In this document: positions 7,235-18,239 of the stretch, in pieces
Layout: every line of letters starts with the position of its first letter
Position numbering within the stretch: the first letter of the stretch is position 1
Assembly (NCBI RefSeq): GCF_004217135.1
Contig: NZ_SHKK01000001.1
Span: 6,138,001-6,202,000 of the forward strand
Origin: Micromonospora violae
GTDB lineage: Bacteria; Actinomycetota; Actinomycetes; Mycobacteriales; Micromonosporaceae
Direction of reading: 5' to 3'
Length of the DNA: 64,000 nt
Translations under genes and position numbers: made by a program
The notes under the pieces: generated by a model
Told to the model about the DNA's origin: nothing
The model's database searches: none
Seen by the model: only the letters and a program-made list of their open reading frames with translations

Positions 7235-8518
7235 GTGCAGGCGAAGCTGAGCACGATGTTCCAGTCCCTACAGGTCCGCAACTACCGCCTCTTCGCATCC
7301 GGGCAGCTGATCAAGTTGATCGGCGTCTGGATGATGTTCATCGCCCAGGACTGGCTCGTCCTCGAGCTCTCCAACAACTCGGCGACCGCGCTCGGCGTGG
7401 TCACCGCCTGCCAGTTCACCCCGGTGCTCCTGCTCACCCTGCTCTCCGGCCGGCTCGCCGACCGGTACGACAAGCGGGTGCTGCTCTTCGCCGCCAACGC
7501 CTTCTGGAGCCTGCTGGCGCTCGGCATGTCCCTGCTGGTCCTCACCGACCTGGTGCAGCTCTGGCACGTCTTCGCCTTCGCCGCGCTGCTCGGCACGGCG
7601 AACGCCGTGGAGACCCCGGTCCGGCAGGCGTTCGTCTCCGAACTCGTCGGTACGCCACTGCTGCCCAACGCGCTGTCGCTGAACGCCGCCGTGTTCAACT
7701 CGGCCCGGATCGTCGGCCCGGCCGTCGCCGGCCTGGCCATCGCCGCGTTCAACGTGGGCCCGGTCTTCCTCTTCACCGCCCTCAGTTCGGTCGCGCCCCT
7801 GGTCAACGTGGTCCGCATGCGTACCGCGGAGCTGCACCGCGACGCCCTGCTGCCCCGCGACGAGCGGGCGTCGGCCCGGATCATCGACGGTCTGCGGTAC
7901 GTGTGGCGCCGCCCGGACCTGCTGCTGCCGATGGCGATCATGTCGGTGATCGGCATGTCGCTGTTCAACTTCCAGCTCACCCTGGCCGCGCTGGCCAAGA
8001 CCGTCTTCCACACCGGCGCGGCCTCCTTCGGCCTGTTCAGCACGGCGCTGGCCGTCGGCGCGCTCGGTGGCGCGCTCAGCGGGACCGGTCGGCGTAGCCG
8101 CCCGTCGGTGTGGCTGGTGCTCGGCGCGGCGATCGCCTGTGCCAGCTTCGGCACCATGGTCGGCCTCGCCTCGGTGTACTGGCTGGTCGTGGTGCTGCTG
8201 GTGCCGACCGGCTTCTGCATGGTCTTTTTCGCCCAGGCCGCCAACCAGCGGATCCAGATGGGCGTCGACGCGGCCTTCCGGGGACGGGTGATGGCCCTGT
8301 GGGTGCTGGTGTTCCTGGGCACCAACCCGGTCGGCGCGCCGCTGATCGGCTGGGTGGCGGAGCGCTACGGTGCCGGTGCCAGCATCTGGATGGGTGGGCT
8401 CATCTCGCTGGCCGCCGCGGTGATCGCCCTCACCTGGCAGCTGCGTCACTCCGGTGCCCGGCTGCGCTTCCGGGTGCTGCCGATGCCCCGCTTCTACGTC
8501 ACCTCGACCGACTGCTGA
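7235..8518 (+). CDS. MFS transporter (DHA3/EntS-like)
   Basis: 427 residues with 12 predicted helices. The N-terminal LQVRNYRLFASGQLIKLIG and the loop SGRLADRYDKRVLL are typical of the DHA3/MFS_3 drug and siderophore exporters. GTG 7235 is favoured because GGAGGAGG lies 11 bases upstream; the upstream in-frame ATG 7202 has no ribosome site. It follows the marR gene, suggesting MarR-controlled efflux of a toxic compound; the substrate is unknown. A long-loop hairpin follows the stop. Confidence 0.85.
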   Translation: MQAKLSTMFQSLQVRNYRLFASGQLIKLIGVWMMFIAQDWLVLELSNNSATALGVVTACQFTPVLLLTLLSGRLADRYDKRVLLFAANAFWSLLALGMSLLVLTDLVQLWHVFAFAALLGTANAVETPVRQAFVSELVGTPLLPNALSLNAAVFNSARIVGPAVAGLAIAAFNVGPVFLFTALSSVAPLVNVVRMRTAELHRDALLPRDERASARIIDGLRYVWRRPDLLLPMAIMSVIGMSLFNFQLTLAALAKTVFHTGAASFGLFSTALAVGALGGALSGTGRRSRPSVWLVLGAAIACASFGTMVGLASVYWLVVVLLVPTGFCMVFFAQAANQRIQMGVDAAFRGRVMALWVLVFLGTNPVGAPLIGWVAERYGAGASIWMGGLISLAAAVIALTWQLRHSGARLRFRVLPMPRFYVTSTDC

Positions 8519-8532
8519 GGTTTACCGCCGGG

Positions 8533-8573
8533 TTGGCCGCGCCCGGATGCGCGGATCGCGCGGATGCGGCCAA
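8533..8573 (+). terminator. Hairpin after the MFS gene
   Basis: TTGGCCGC and GCGGCCAA form a perfect 8-bp stem; the 25-base loop contains repeated GCGGAT words. It lies 14 bases after the stop. Confidence 0.55.
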
Positions 8574-8601
8574 ACCGCTGGCGGGGTGGCACGGTGGGGC
8601 T

Positions 8602-8607
8602 TAGCGT
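8602..8607 (+). promoter_or_regulatory. Leaderless -10 box TAGCGT
   Basis: TAGCGT lies 6 bases before GTG 8614, which has no upstream Shine-Dalgarno. Confidence 0.5.
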
Positions 8608-8613
8608 CGATAC

Positions 8614-9123
8614 GTGGAGGTTGGACGCGCGCTGATGCTGGCCCTGGCGTTCCTTGCCGTGGCCATTCTGCCGGCGGCCTTCGCACTGATCTTCTGCTAC
8701 GACGAGATCGTCGACCGGGTGGTCTGCGGCTGGTCCGAGTGGCGTGACCGCCGACGGGAGACGCGTACGATCGCCCGTCTCGACCGGGCCATCGAGGCCG
8801 ACGCGCTGACCCGGGACATCGACCTCAGTGAGTTCGACAATGCCGACCGTCGGCCGCTGGAGCAGCTCGCCGCCGATCTGCGCCGTCTCGGCGGTCAGCG
8901 GATCGGCGGCACGGGCCGGTCGATGGTCTGGCACAGCGCGCTGCTCCAGGCGTACGACGACCGGCTTCGCCGTGCCTGCCGGGCCCTCGGTGTCACCGAG
9001 CACCTGACCGAGCTGGAGGGCGTCGACCAGGAGATCGAGCGGGTCCGGGTGGAGGGCGTCCTGCACGCGGCTGGGCTGGCACTGCCGGCGGCCCGCGCCG
9101 GGCACCGGCAACGGCACCACTGA
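8614..9123 (+). CDS. Hypothetical single-pass membrane protein
   Basis: 169 residues, family not recognised. Residues 7-27 form one hydrophobic helix (LMLALAFLAVAILPAAFALIF), then a charged, probably cytoplasmic helical domain rich in Arg, Asp and Glu. GTG 8614 fits a leaderless transcript because a TAGCGT box lies 6 bases upstream; an internal ATG at 8635 is the alternative start. It is followed after 12 bases by the RNA phosphodiesterase gene, so the two are probably one transcript. Confidence 0.65.
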   Translation: MEVGRALMLALAFLAVAILPAAFALIFCYDEIVDRVVCGWSEWRDRRRETRTIARLDRAIEADALTRDIDLSEFDNADRRPLEQLAADLRRLGGQRIGGTGRSMVWHSALLQAYDDRLRRACRALGVTEHLTELEGVDQEIERVRVEGVLHAAGLALPAARAGHRQRHH

Positions 9124-9135
9124 GCGGCCCGACGG

Positions 9136-9717
9136 TTGCGGCTCTTCGTCGCGGTCTACCCACGCCACGAGTCGGTCGATCACCTCAACGCGCAGGTCGC
9201 GCGGCTACGGATCGGCGCGGCGGCCGCCGCCGGCGTCGACGTCCGGCTCGCCGACCCGGCCCAGCTGCACGTCACCCTGGCCTTCCTCGGCGACGTCGAG
9301 GCGGCCCGGCTGGTCGTGGTGGAGAGCGCGCTCGGGTTGGCCGCCGAGTGGTTCCACGACGGCCGGGACGCCCCGCCCCGGCTGAGCCTCGGCGGTGGTG
9401 GCCGGTTCGGGGAGGGCCGGTCCACGGTGCTCTGGGTTGACCTTCGGGGCGATGTCGAGGCGCTGCACGAGCTGGCCCGGCTGGTCCGGGACCGGTTGCG
9501 GCACGCCCGGCTGCCGTACGACGAGAAGCCCTTACGCCCGCACCTCACCGTGGCCCGACCCGGCGACCTCGTCGACCTCGTCGACATCGACGCCGACCTC
9601 GCCGTCCTGGACGACTACCGGGGCCCCGAGTGGCCGGCGACCGAGCTGCGGCTGATGCGTAGCCACCCCGGTTCCCGGCCACCGCGCTACGACCGGATCG
9701 CCGCCTGGCCGCTCTGA
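9136..9717 (+). CDS. thpR: RNA 2',3'-cyclic phosphodiesterase (LigT/2H family)
   Basis: 193 residues with the two HxTx catalytic motifs of the 2H phosphoesterases: H45-V-T47 in LHVTLAFLG and H136-L-T138 in RPHLTVAR. The N-terminus MRLFVAVYP is typical. ThpR hydrolyses 2',3'-cyclic phosphate ends of RNA to 2'-phosphate. The start is a TTG at 9136, 12 bases after the preceding stop; no ATG or GTG precedes the conserved N-terminus in this frame. It is convergent with the regulator gene at 9744. Confidence 0.9.
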   Translation: MRLFVAVYPRHESVDHLNAQVARLRIGAAAAAGVDVRLADPAQLHVTLAFLGDVEAARLVVVESALGLAAEWFHDGRDAPPRLSLGGGGRFGEGRSTVLWVDLRGDVEALHELARLVRDRLRHARLPYDEKPLRPHLTVARPGDLVDLVDIDADLAVLDDYRGPEWPATELRLMRSHPGSRPPRYDRIAAWPL

Positions 9718-9743
9718 CCCAGCGGCGTCGACCTGCCGATTGT

Positions 9744-10493
9744 CTACCCATCCTCCGGACCTGGCCGGTGGAGGCTGCCGGGAGCTGTCCCGGTGTGGAG
9801 GACTTCGCGGGCCTGTTCGGCCGCGCGGGTGATGCTTTCGCTCATGAAGTCCAGGAAGCGGGCGATGTTCTCCAGGCGGGCGGCGGCCTGGGTGTGCGGG
9901 CCGAGGATGGCCACGCCCTGCCGCGCGGTTTCGACGAGTTGGTCGTTGGCTCGGGCGCTGGCGATGGTCGCCTGGTAGAAGAGTTCGTCGTCGACGACGT
10001 AGCGGTCACGGCGGCGTTCGTCGCGTTCTCGGCGGACCAGGCTCTGGCTCTCCAGGAAGGCGATCGCCTTGGAGATGGACGCCGGGCTGACCTGAAGGCG
10101 CTGGGCGAGTTGGGACGCGGTCAGGCTGCCCGCGTCGGTGGTGTACAGGCAGGTCAACACCCGGGCGGCCATCTTGTTCAGGCCCGAGGCCATGAGGACG
10201 GTGGTGAACGTCTCCTCGTACTCGGCCACGGCCTCGGCGTCGCGTCCGTGCTCCTGGGGGGGCGCGTCCGCCCCTCGGGAGAGGGTGGGCCTGCGCCGGT
10301 GGGCGCGGCGCTCGGTGGCGCGGTGGGCCAGGTCGGCCCGGTAGGCGGTGGGGCCGCCGTTGCGCATCACCTCACGCGTGATCGTCGAGGTGGGACGGTC
10401 GAGTCGTCGAGCGATCTCCGCGTAGGGGAGGCTGTCGGCCAGCCCCAGCGCGATCTGCTGGCGTTCCTGCTGGCTGAGCCTGCCTCCGGGCAT
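9744..10493 (-). CDS. Regulator with IS30-type HTH and GbsR/MarR-like winged helix
   Basis: 249 residues. Residues 6-50 (LSQQERQQIALGL... EIARRLDRPTSTITREV) resemble the HTH_38 domain of IS30 transposases. Residues about 90-165 form a MarR/GbsR-like winged helix (LTASQLAQRLQVSPASISKAIAFL, then the wing RRERDERRRDRY). The C-terminus is helical and probably a dimer or ligand domain. Two DNA-binding domains in one chain suggest recognition of a long or bipartite site, and the divergent intergenic region carries two CATTGCAATG palindromes and a GCAACGA-AG-TCGTTGC palindrome. ATG 10493 has AAGGAG upstream. It likely controls itself and the divergent DUF4097/hydrolase pair. Confidence 0.8.
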   Translation of the reverse strand: MPGGRLSQQERQQIALGLADSLPYAEIARRLDRPTSTITREVMRNGGPTAYRADLAHRATERRAHRRRPTLSRGADAPPQEHGRDAEAVAEYEETFTTVLMASGLNKMAARVLTCLYTTDAGSLTASQLAQRLQVSPASISKAIAFLESQSLVRRERDERRRDRYVVDDELFYQATIASARANDQLVETARQGVAILGPHTQAAARLENIARFLDFMSESITRAAEQAREVLHTGTAPGSLHRPGPEDG

Positions 10494-10556
10494 CGCTGTC
10501 TCCTTGGTGATCCGGCACGACGTTCGCTGCCCCCACAGTAGCGTTCACCTCCTCCT

Positions 10557-10610
10557 CATTGCAATGGCGCGGCGCTGGGGCGTTGCGTTATCTCGTCGTC
10601 CATTGCAATG
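10557..10610. promoter_or_regulatory. Two CATTGCAATG palindromes
   Basis: The perfect 10-bp palindrome CATTGCAATG occurs at 10557-10566 and 10601-10610, 44 bases start to start (about four helical turns), in the divergent region of the dual-domain regulator. A half-site TGCAAT follows near 10628. Probable operators. Confidence 0.65.
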
Positions 10611-10647
10611 ATTTCACGCGGGCTAGCTGCAATAATGCCTGTCCTAC

Positions 10648-10663
10648 GCAACGAAGTCGTTGC
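10648..10663. promoter_or_regulatory. Palindrome GCAACGA-AG-TCGTTGC
   Basis: Perfect 7-bp arms around a 2-base centre, 66 bases before the DUF4097 start. A related broken copy (AACG-TAG-CGTT) follows near 10680. It could be the site of the second DNA-binding domain of the adjacent regulator. Confidence 0.6.
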
Positions 10664-10728
10664 CGGTTTCTGGAAAGCAACGTAGCGTTTCCAATGTCAG
10701 AAACAACGGCAACGCACGGGAGAGCACC

Positions 10729-11394
10729 ATGCAGAAGTTCGACACCCCCGCCCCGATCTCCGCCATCCTGAACATCCCCGCCGGACGCATCCAGCTCATC
10801 GCCGCTCACCGCGCCGACACCACCGTCGAGGTCCGGCCGGCTGACCCGGCCAAGAAGCGCGACGCCAGAGCCGCCGAGCAGACCGCCGTCGCCTACGCCG
10901 ACGGCGTCCTGCGGATCACGACGGCGGCCCCGGGCAACCCGCTCTTCGGTCCGTCCGGATCCCTGGAGGTCACCGTCCAGCTGCCCGCCGGCTCCCGCAT
11001 CGACGGCACGTCCGCCAGCGCCGAACTCCGTAGCGTCGGGCGTCTCGGGGACGTCGCCTTCGAAGGGGCGTACCGCCAGATCAAGATCGATGAAGCCGCG
11101 AGCGTCCGCCTCACCGCGATCGACGGTGACGTCGAGGTCGGCCGGCTCAACGGCCCCGCCGAGATCAGCACCGCGAGGGGTGACATCCGGATCGCCGAGG
11201 CCGTGCACGGCACGGTCGTGCTCCGCACCCAGTCCGGCGACATCTCGGTCGTCGCCGCCACCGGCGTCTCGGCCGCCCTGGACGCCGGCACCGGCTTCGG
11301 TCGCATCAGCAACGGCCTCATGAACGACGGCACCACGGCACTCGACATCCGCGCCACGACCTCCCACGGCGACATCACCGCCCGCAGCCGCTGA
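10729..11394 (+). CDS. DUF4097-type beta-helix repeat protein
   Basis: 221 residues with no signal peptide or membrane helix. The C-terminal two-thirds consist of repeating short beta strands such as SVRLTAIDGDVEVGRL, DIRIAEAVHGTVVLR and GDISVVAATG, the pattern of the DUF4097 'adhesin-like' parallel beta repeat. Its molecular role is unknown. ATG 10729 follows GGGAGAG. It lies 48 bases before the hydrolase, and both are divergent from the IS30-HTH regulator, so the three probably form one regulated unit. Confidence 0.8.
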   Translation: MQKFDTPAPISAILNIPAGRIQLIAAHRADTTVEVRPADPAKKRDARAAEQTAVAYADGVLRITTAAPGNPLFGPSGSLEVTVQLPAGSRIDGTSASAELRSVGRLGDVAFEGAYRQIKIDEAASVRLTAIDGDVEVGRLNGPAEISTARGDIRIAEAVHGTVVLRTQSGDISVVAATGVSAALDAGTGFGRISNGLMNDGTTALDIRATTSHGDITARSR

Positions 11395-11442
11395 AGCCGT
11401 CCCCACCTCCGACCGACCTTCCACGCGACCAGGAGTGCAGAC

Positions 11443-12264
11443 ATGACGATCACCAACACCAGTTCGACGTGGACCGGCATGGTGCCGGTCGACGACACGG
11501 CCCTCGCTGTCACCGACACCGGCGGCACCGGCATCCCCGTGGTCTACCTCAACGGCCAGTTCGCCACCCAGGGTTACTGGCGGCGGGTCATCGCCGACCT
11601 CGGCACCGGATTCCGCCACATCACCTACGACGAGCGGGCCCGCGGCAAGAAGTCGAAGCGTTCGGCGGACTACTCCTTCGAGGCGGTCGTCCGGGACGTC
11701 GACGCCGTGCTGTCGGCCCGGAACGTCGACCGGGTGCTACTGGTGGGCTGGTCCTACGGAGCGGTCGTCGGGGCGCACTGGGCCAACCGGAATCCGGAGC
11801 GTGCCCTGGGCGCGGTCCTCGTCGACGGCGCGTTCCCGCACGACTGGCTCGACGAGGCCACGGCGCAACGGATCCGCACGCTGTTCCGCCGGATGAACCT
11901 GTTCATGCCCCTGCTGCGCCCGACCGGCCTGACCCCACGGATGAACGCCGACCAGATGGCGAACAGCAACATCGAGCTGGGCGAACTGTCCCGCGAGCGG
12001 GCGCTGGGCCCGGTGCTGGACGGCATCACCGTCCCGGTGCGGTACGTGGTCGCCTCGGGAAGGTCCCTCGGCAGTCGCGGTGACGAGCAGGAACAGATCC
12101 GCGTCAGCCTCGACGCGGTGACCGTCCGCAACCCGAACATCACGATCAGCGCGAAGGTCGCCAGCAACCACGGTGCGATCCTCAAGAAGGACTTTCGCGC
12201 CGTCGCCGAGGCCGTACGCGGGGTCGCCGCCCCTCATCGGGACGGCGTGGGAGACATGCGGTGA
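11443..12264 (+). CDS. Alpha/beta hydrolase
   Basis: 273 residues. The nucleophile elbow is G102-W-S104-Y-G106 and a likely catalytic His is H243 in SNHGAI; the acid is not assigned. The N-terminal LNGQFATQGYW strand region would form the oxyanion hole. Such enzymes cleave esters, lactones or epoxides; the substrate is unknown. ATG 11443 follows AGGAG. It is the second gene of the operon with the DUF4097 protein and ends at a strong bidirectional terminator. Confidence 0.85.
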   Translation: MTITNTSSTWTGMVPVDDTALAVTDTGGTGIPVVYLNGQFATQGYWRRVIADLGTGFRHITYDERARGKKSKRSADYSFEAVVRDVDAVLSARNVDRVLLVGWSYGAVVGAHWANRNPERALGAVLVDGAFPHDWLDEATAQRIRTLFRRMNLFMPLLRPTGLTPRMNADQMANSNIELGELSRERALGPVLDGITVPVRYVVASGRSLGSRGDEQEQIRVSLDAVTVRNPNITISAKVASNHGAILKKDFRAVAEAVRGVAAPHRDGVGDMR

Positions 12265-12276
12265 GACCCGAACGCC

Positions 12277-12313
12277 CGCGTTGACGGGTGACCTTGTGCC
12301 ACCCGTCAACGCG
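12277..12313. terminator. Bidirectional hairpin between hydrolase and sepH
   Basis: CGCGTTGACGGGTG and CACCCGTCAACGCG form a perfect 14-bp stem with a 9-base loop between the two convergent genes. Confidence 0.9.
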
Positions 12314-12318
12314 CAGCG

Positions 12319-13401
12319 TCAGGAGGATTCGCGGGCGGCCGGGCCGCTGCCGAAGAGCACGTCGTCCCAGCTCGGCAGCCGCTTGCGCGGCTTACCGTTG
12401 GCATCGGTGGACTCGCCGCCGCCGGCGGCCGCCGCAGCGCCCGTCCGGCGGGGCCGCAGCACCGCCAGCGACGGCACGGCCGGCACCTCCTTGGGCGCGT
12501 CCGTGTCGTCGTCGAAGGCCGACCCGGGGCCACCACCGAGCAGCGCGGCGGCACCCCCACCGACCGGCCGCTGGCGGGGGGCGTCCGACCCGGCCAGAGC
12601 AGCCGGGGTACGCGGTTCCAGCCCGCGACCCGACGAGGCGCCGAGCGGGCGGTCCAGGGAGGCGAGCAACGCGTCGCGACCGGCGCGGATCGGATCCCGG
12701 CCCGGGCGCGGGTGCTCGGACGCCGCCGGCAACCCGTGCCCACCACGACTCGGCTCGCCGCGCGACGGACCAGGCAGGGCGTGCCCGCCCCGCTCCGGTG
12801 CCGGCTCCTGGCCGAGGATCGGCGTGGGCCGCTCGGCGCACAGGTACTGCGCCATGTCGTCGTGCGGGGCGACCGACTGCCGGGTCTTGTCGAGATCCCA
12901 GATGGCCTGCGCGGTGGCCTTGCCCGACGGCCAGGTGGCGATGATCCGCCAGGTGCCGTCGTCACGCCGGTACGCGTCCCAGGAGATCTTCTCGGTGTCG
13001 ATGCCGTGCTGGCTCAGCCGACCGTTGACCACCTCGGCGAGCGGGGTGGGCTTCTCCGCGCCCTTGAGGCGGGTGCGGCGGGCGTGCTGGGCGAGCATCG
13101 CCCGCTCCTGCAACACGGGGCCGGCGTAGCGCAGCACCCGGTCGACCGGCACCCCGGCGATCCGGGCGACGTCCTCCGCGGACTCACCGGAGCGGATGCG
13201 GGCCTGAATGTCCCGAGGAGACAGTGACGGAACCGGGTCGGCCGCGGTCGGCGCCACCGTCAGCGGCGGCGCACCCGGCTCGGCGTGCAACGCGCTGGAG
13301 ATCCGTTCGTCGATCGGCAGGGCGAGCAGCCGCCCGACCTCGTCGGCGAGAACCAGGGCATGGCCGTCCTCGGAGAGGGCGACGAAGCGTACTGGGCGCA
13401 T
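12319..13401 (-). CDS. sepH: Septation protein SepH (DUF3071)
   Basis: 360 residues. The N-terminus MRPVRFVALSEDGHALVLADE and the DNA-binding-like segment SPRDIQARIRSGESAEDVARIAGV, followed by WRIIATWPSGKATAQAIW, identify the actinobacterial protein SepH, which contains DUF3071 and a helix-turn-helix and directly promotes FtsZ filament assembly at the septum. The C-terminal half is a disordered Gly/Pro/Ala-rich linker ending in a conserved-looking SWDDVLFG motif. ATG 13401 is preceded by GGAGG at about 8 bases. It is monocistronic between hairpins. Confidence 0.9.
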   Translation of the reverse strand: MRPVRFVALSEDGHALVLADEVGRLLALPIDERISSALHAEPGAPPLTVAPTAADPVPSLSPRDIQARIRSGESAEDVARIAGVPVDRVLRYAGPVLQERAMLAQHARRTRLKGAEKPTPLAEVVNGRLSQHGIDTEKISWDAYRRDDGTWRIIATWPSGKATAQAIWDLDKTRQSVAPHDDMAQYLCAERPTPILGQEPAPERGGHALPGPSRGEPSRGGHGLPAASEHPRPGRDPIRAGRDALLASLDRPLGASSGRGLEPRTPAALAGSDAPRQRPVGGGAAALLGGGPGSAFDDDTDAPKEVPAVPSLAVLRPRRTGAAAAAGGGESTDANGKPRKRLPSWDDVLFGSGPAARESS

Positions 13402-13536
13402 AGCGTTGCCTCCGTCCCGCTTCGCTGGCCGCACGCCACGAGTCGGCCACCCAGGCGTCTCGGACCACCGTACGCGCATCTGCCTCGGGGTGGGGGAAGC
13501 GACACCCCGCATGTCGTGACTGAGCTGCGGCGATGA

Positions 13537-13580
13537 TCACGGTCGGTGTCCGTGGAGGCCCCGGCGGACACCGACCGTGA
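13537..13580 (-). terminator. Hairpin terminator of serC
   Basis: A perfect 16-bp stem, arms 13537-13552 and 13565-13580 (starting TCACGGTCGG), with a 12-base loop. It lies just past the serC stop on the minus strand and 136 bases upstream of the sepH start. Confidence 0.9.
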
Positions 13581-13586
13581 CGAACG

Positions 13587-16018
<2,432 letters not shown>

Positions 16019-16266
16019 GTCGCTCTCCTGGATCTGGTCGGTGCGCCCGATCGCTCATCCGGCCCGATCGGCCGAGCGCCTTAGGCGACCCTCAGGGATG
16101 TGTTCGGAACATCTTGCCTGCTGAGTAAGGGATACGCGACCCGCTGCGACTGTGCTGCACGCGACATCCCCGGATGCGCATTCTCCGGCCGACTCGGTGA
16201 GACTGGGCAGGGTGGGCTGGCCAGCGCGGGAGGGCGTTGGCGGGGCCACCGAGAAGGAGTGGGGAC

Positions 16267-16926
16267 GTGACGGGTGACACACCCGGCCCGGCCGCGATGC
16301 GTAACGAGTACGCCGCGGACCTGGGCCTGACCGAGGCTGACCTGGCCGGCGACTGGCACAGCCAGTTCGACAGGTGGTTCGCCGACGCGGTGGCCTTCGG
16401 GCTGCCCGAACCGAACGCCATGGTGGTGGGCACCGCCGACCCGGCCGGCCGGCCGAGCGGGCGGACCGTGCTGCTGAAGGGGTACGACCCGGAGGGCTTC
16501 GTCTTCTTCACCAACCACCTGTCGCGCAAGGGCGTCGAGGCGTCCGCCAACCCGTACGCCAGCCTGGTCTTTCCGTGGTTTCCCATGCATCGTCAGGTGG
16601 TGGTCGCCGGGCGGGTCACGCACGTCGACCGCGCGACGAGCGAGGCGTACTTCGCCAGCCGGCCCCGCGCTTCCCAACTGGGTGCCTGGGCCAGCCCGCA
16701 GTCACAGGTCGTGCCGGGCCGGGAGGTGCTGGAGGAGCGGTACCGGGAGGCGACCGAGCGGTTCGCCGACCAGCCCGAGATCCCGACCCCGTCGCACTGG
16801 GGCGGGCTGCGGGTCCAACCCGAGTCGGTGGAGTTCTGGCAGGGAAGGGCCGGTCGGTTGCACGACCGTCTCCGCTTCCGCCGCCTCGACGAGGGTGGCT
16901 GGACCGTCGAGCGGTTGGCGCCGTGA
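16267..16926 (+). CDS. pdxH: Pyridoxamine 5'-phosphate oxidase
   Basis: 219 residues, the usual PdxH length. FMN- and PLP-binding segments are GRPSGRTVLLKGYDPEGFVFFTN (start GRPSGRTVLLKG), SRKGVEASANPYASLVF, RQVVVAGRV, and the C-terminal HWGGLRVQPESVEFWQG and RLHDRLRF, all diagnostic. It oxidises pyridoxine or pyridoxamine phosphate to PLP. GTG 16267 follows AAGGAG at 8 bases. Its stop overlaps the next gene as GTGA, coupling it to an MFS transporter. Confidence 0.95.
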   Translation: MTGDTPGPAAMRNEYAADLGLTEADLAGDWHSQFDRWFADAVAFGLPEPNAMVVGTADPAGRPSGRTVLLKGYDPEGFVFFTNHLSRKGVEASANPYASLVFPWFPMHRQVVVAGRVTHVDRATSEAYFASRPRASQLGAWASPQSQVVPGREVLEERYREATERFADQPEIPTPSHWGGLRVQPESVEFWQGRAGRLHDRLRFRRLDEGGWTVERLAP

Positions 16927-18221
16927 CGGGTGTGCAGGAGACCCGGCCGCGCAAGGCGCGCCGCTGGGCGATCGACGTGCGACCGCTGCGGGTGCCGGCG
17001 TACCGGCGGCTCTGGCTCGGCAACACGGTGGCGATGTTCGGCTTCCAGTTCACCGCCGTCGCGGTGCCGGTGGAGATGTACGCCCTGACCCGGGACTCGT
17101 TCTGGGTGGGTCTGCTGGGGGTTGCTGCCTTCGTACCGTTGCTGGTCTTCGGGCTCTGGGGCGGCGCGGTCGCCGACGCCCGTGACCGGCGTGCGGTGCT
17201 GCTCGCCGGTTCATTGTTGCTCTGGGCATCCACTCTCGGTCTGCTGGTCCAGGCCCTGCTGGACGTGGGTAGCCCGGTGCTGTTGCTGGTGTTGATGGCG
17301 GTGCAGTCGGTGGCCTTCGCGGTCAGCTCGCCGGCCCGCAGCGCCATGCTGCCCCGGCTGGTGCCGGAAGACCTGGTGGTGTCCGCCTCCACCCTGAACT
17401 ACACGACCTTTACCGCCGCCTCGGTGGCCGGGCCGCTCGCCGCCGGCCTGATCCTCGCCGCCTCGCCGGACACCACGGTGGTCCTGCCGATCGCGTACGG
17501 GGTGGACGCGGTGCTGTTCACCGCGATGCTCTGGGCCGCGCTGCGGTTGCCCGCGCTCCCGCCCGAGCCCACCACCGACGGCCAGGCCCGGCGGGCCGGC
17601 CTGGCCAGCGTCATCGACGGAATGCGTTACCTGGCCACCACACCGGTCCTGCTGCTGTCCTTCGGGGTGGACCTGATCGCGATGATCCTCGCCATGCCAC
17701 GGGCCCTCTTCCCGGAGATCGCCCACGAGCGGTTCGGCGGCGGGGGCGCGGTCGGCCTGCTCTACAGCGCCATCGCGATCGGCTCGATGATCGGTGGTCT
17801 GACCTCCGGCTGGATCGGCCGGATCCGCCGGCAGGGGCTCGGCCTGGTGCTGGCGGTGGTCGGTTGGGGACTGGCGATCGCCGCGGCGGGGTTGGCCCAC
17901 CAGCTCTGGCTGATGGTGGCGCTGCTCGCCGTGGCCGGTGCCGCCGACCTGATCAGCGCGGTGCTGCGTCAGTCGATGCTGCTGGTCTACGCGCCGGACC
18001 GGATGCGCGGCCGGCTCCAGGGCGTCAACACGGTCGTGGTGGCGGGTGGTCCACGCCTGGGCGACCTGCGGGCCGGCACCATGGCCGCCGGGTTCGGCGG
18101 CGGGGTGGCCTGGGTGGCCGGTGGGCTCGCCTCCGCGGTGCTCGTGGTGGTGCTCGCGGTCGCGTTCCCGGCGCTGCTGCGCTACCGGGCGGCGACGGCG
18201 TCGAGCGACGACCGGACGTGA
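16923..18221 (+). CDS. MFS transporter coupled to pdxH
   Basis: 432 residues with 12 predicted helices; N-terminal VPAYRRLWLGNTVAMFGFQ and the helix 2-3 loop GGAVADARDRRAVLL are typical of DHA3/MFS_3 exporters. Substrate unknown. GTG 16923 overlaps the pdxH stop by 4 bases, so the two are translationally coupled; transport of a B6 vitamer is one possibility but nothing in the sequence shows it. Confidence 0.82.
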   Translation: MTGVQETRPRKARRWAIDVRPLRVPAYRRLWLGNTVAMFGFQFTAVAVPVEMYALTRDSFWVGLLGVAAFVPLLVFGLWGGAVADARDRRAVLLAGSLLLWASTLGLLVQALLDVGSPVLLLVLMAVQSVAFAVSSPARSAMLPRLVPEDLVVSASTLNYTTFTAASVAGPLAAGLILAASPDTTVVLPIAYGVDAVLFTAMLWAALRLPALPPEPTTDGQARRAGLASVIDGMRYLATTPVLLLSFGVDLIAMILAMPRALFPEIAHERFGGGGAVGLLYSAIAIGSMIGGLTSGWIGRIRRQGLGLVLAVVGWGLAIAAAGLAHQLWLMVALLAVAGAADLISAVLRQSMLLVYAPDRMRGRLQGVNTVVVAGGPRLGDLRAGTMAAGFGGGVAWVAGGLASAVLVVVLAVAFPALLRYRAATASSDDRT

Positions 18222-18226
18222 CCGGT

Positions 18227-18232
18227 TAGGGT
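18227..18232 (+). promoter_or_regulatory. Leaderless -10 box TAGGGT
   Basis: TAGGGT lies 7 bases before ATG 18240, with no Shine-Dalgarno between. Confidence 0.5.
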
Positions 18233-18239
18233 CGCCGGC

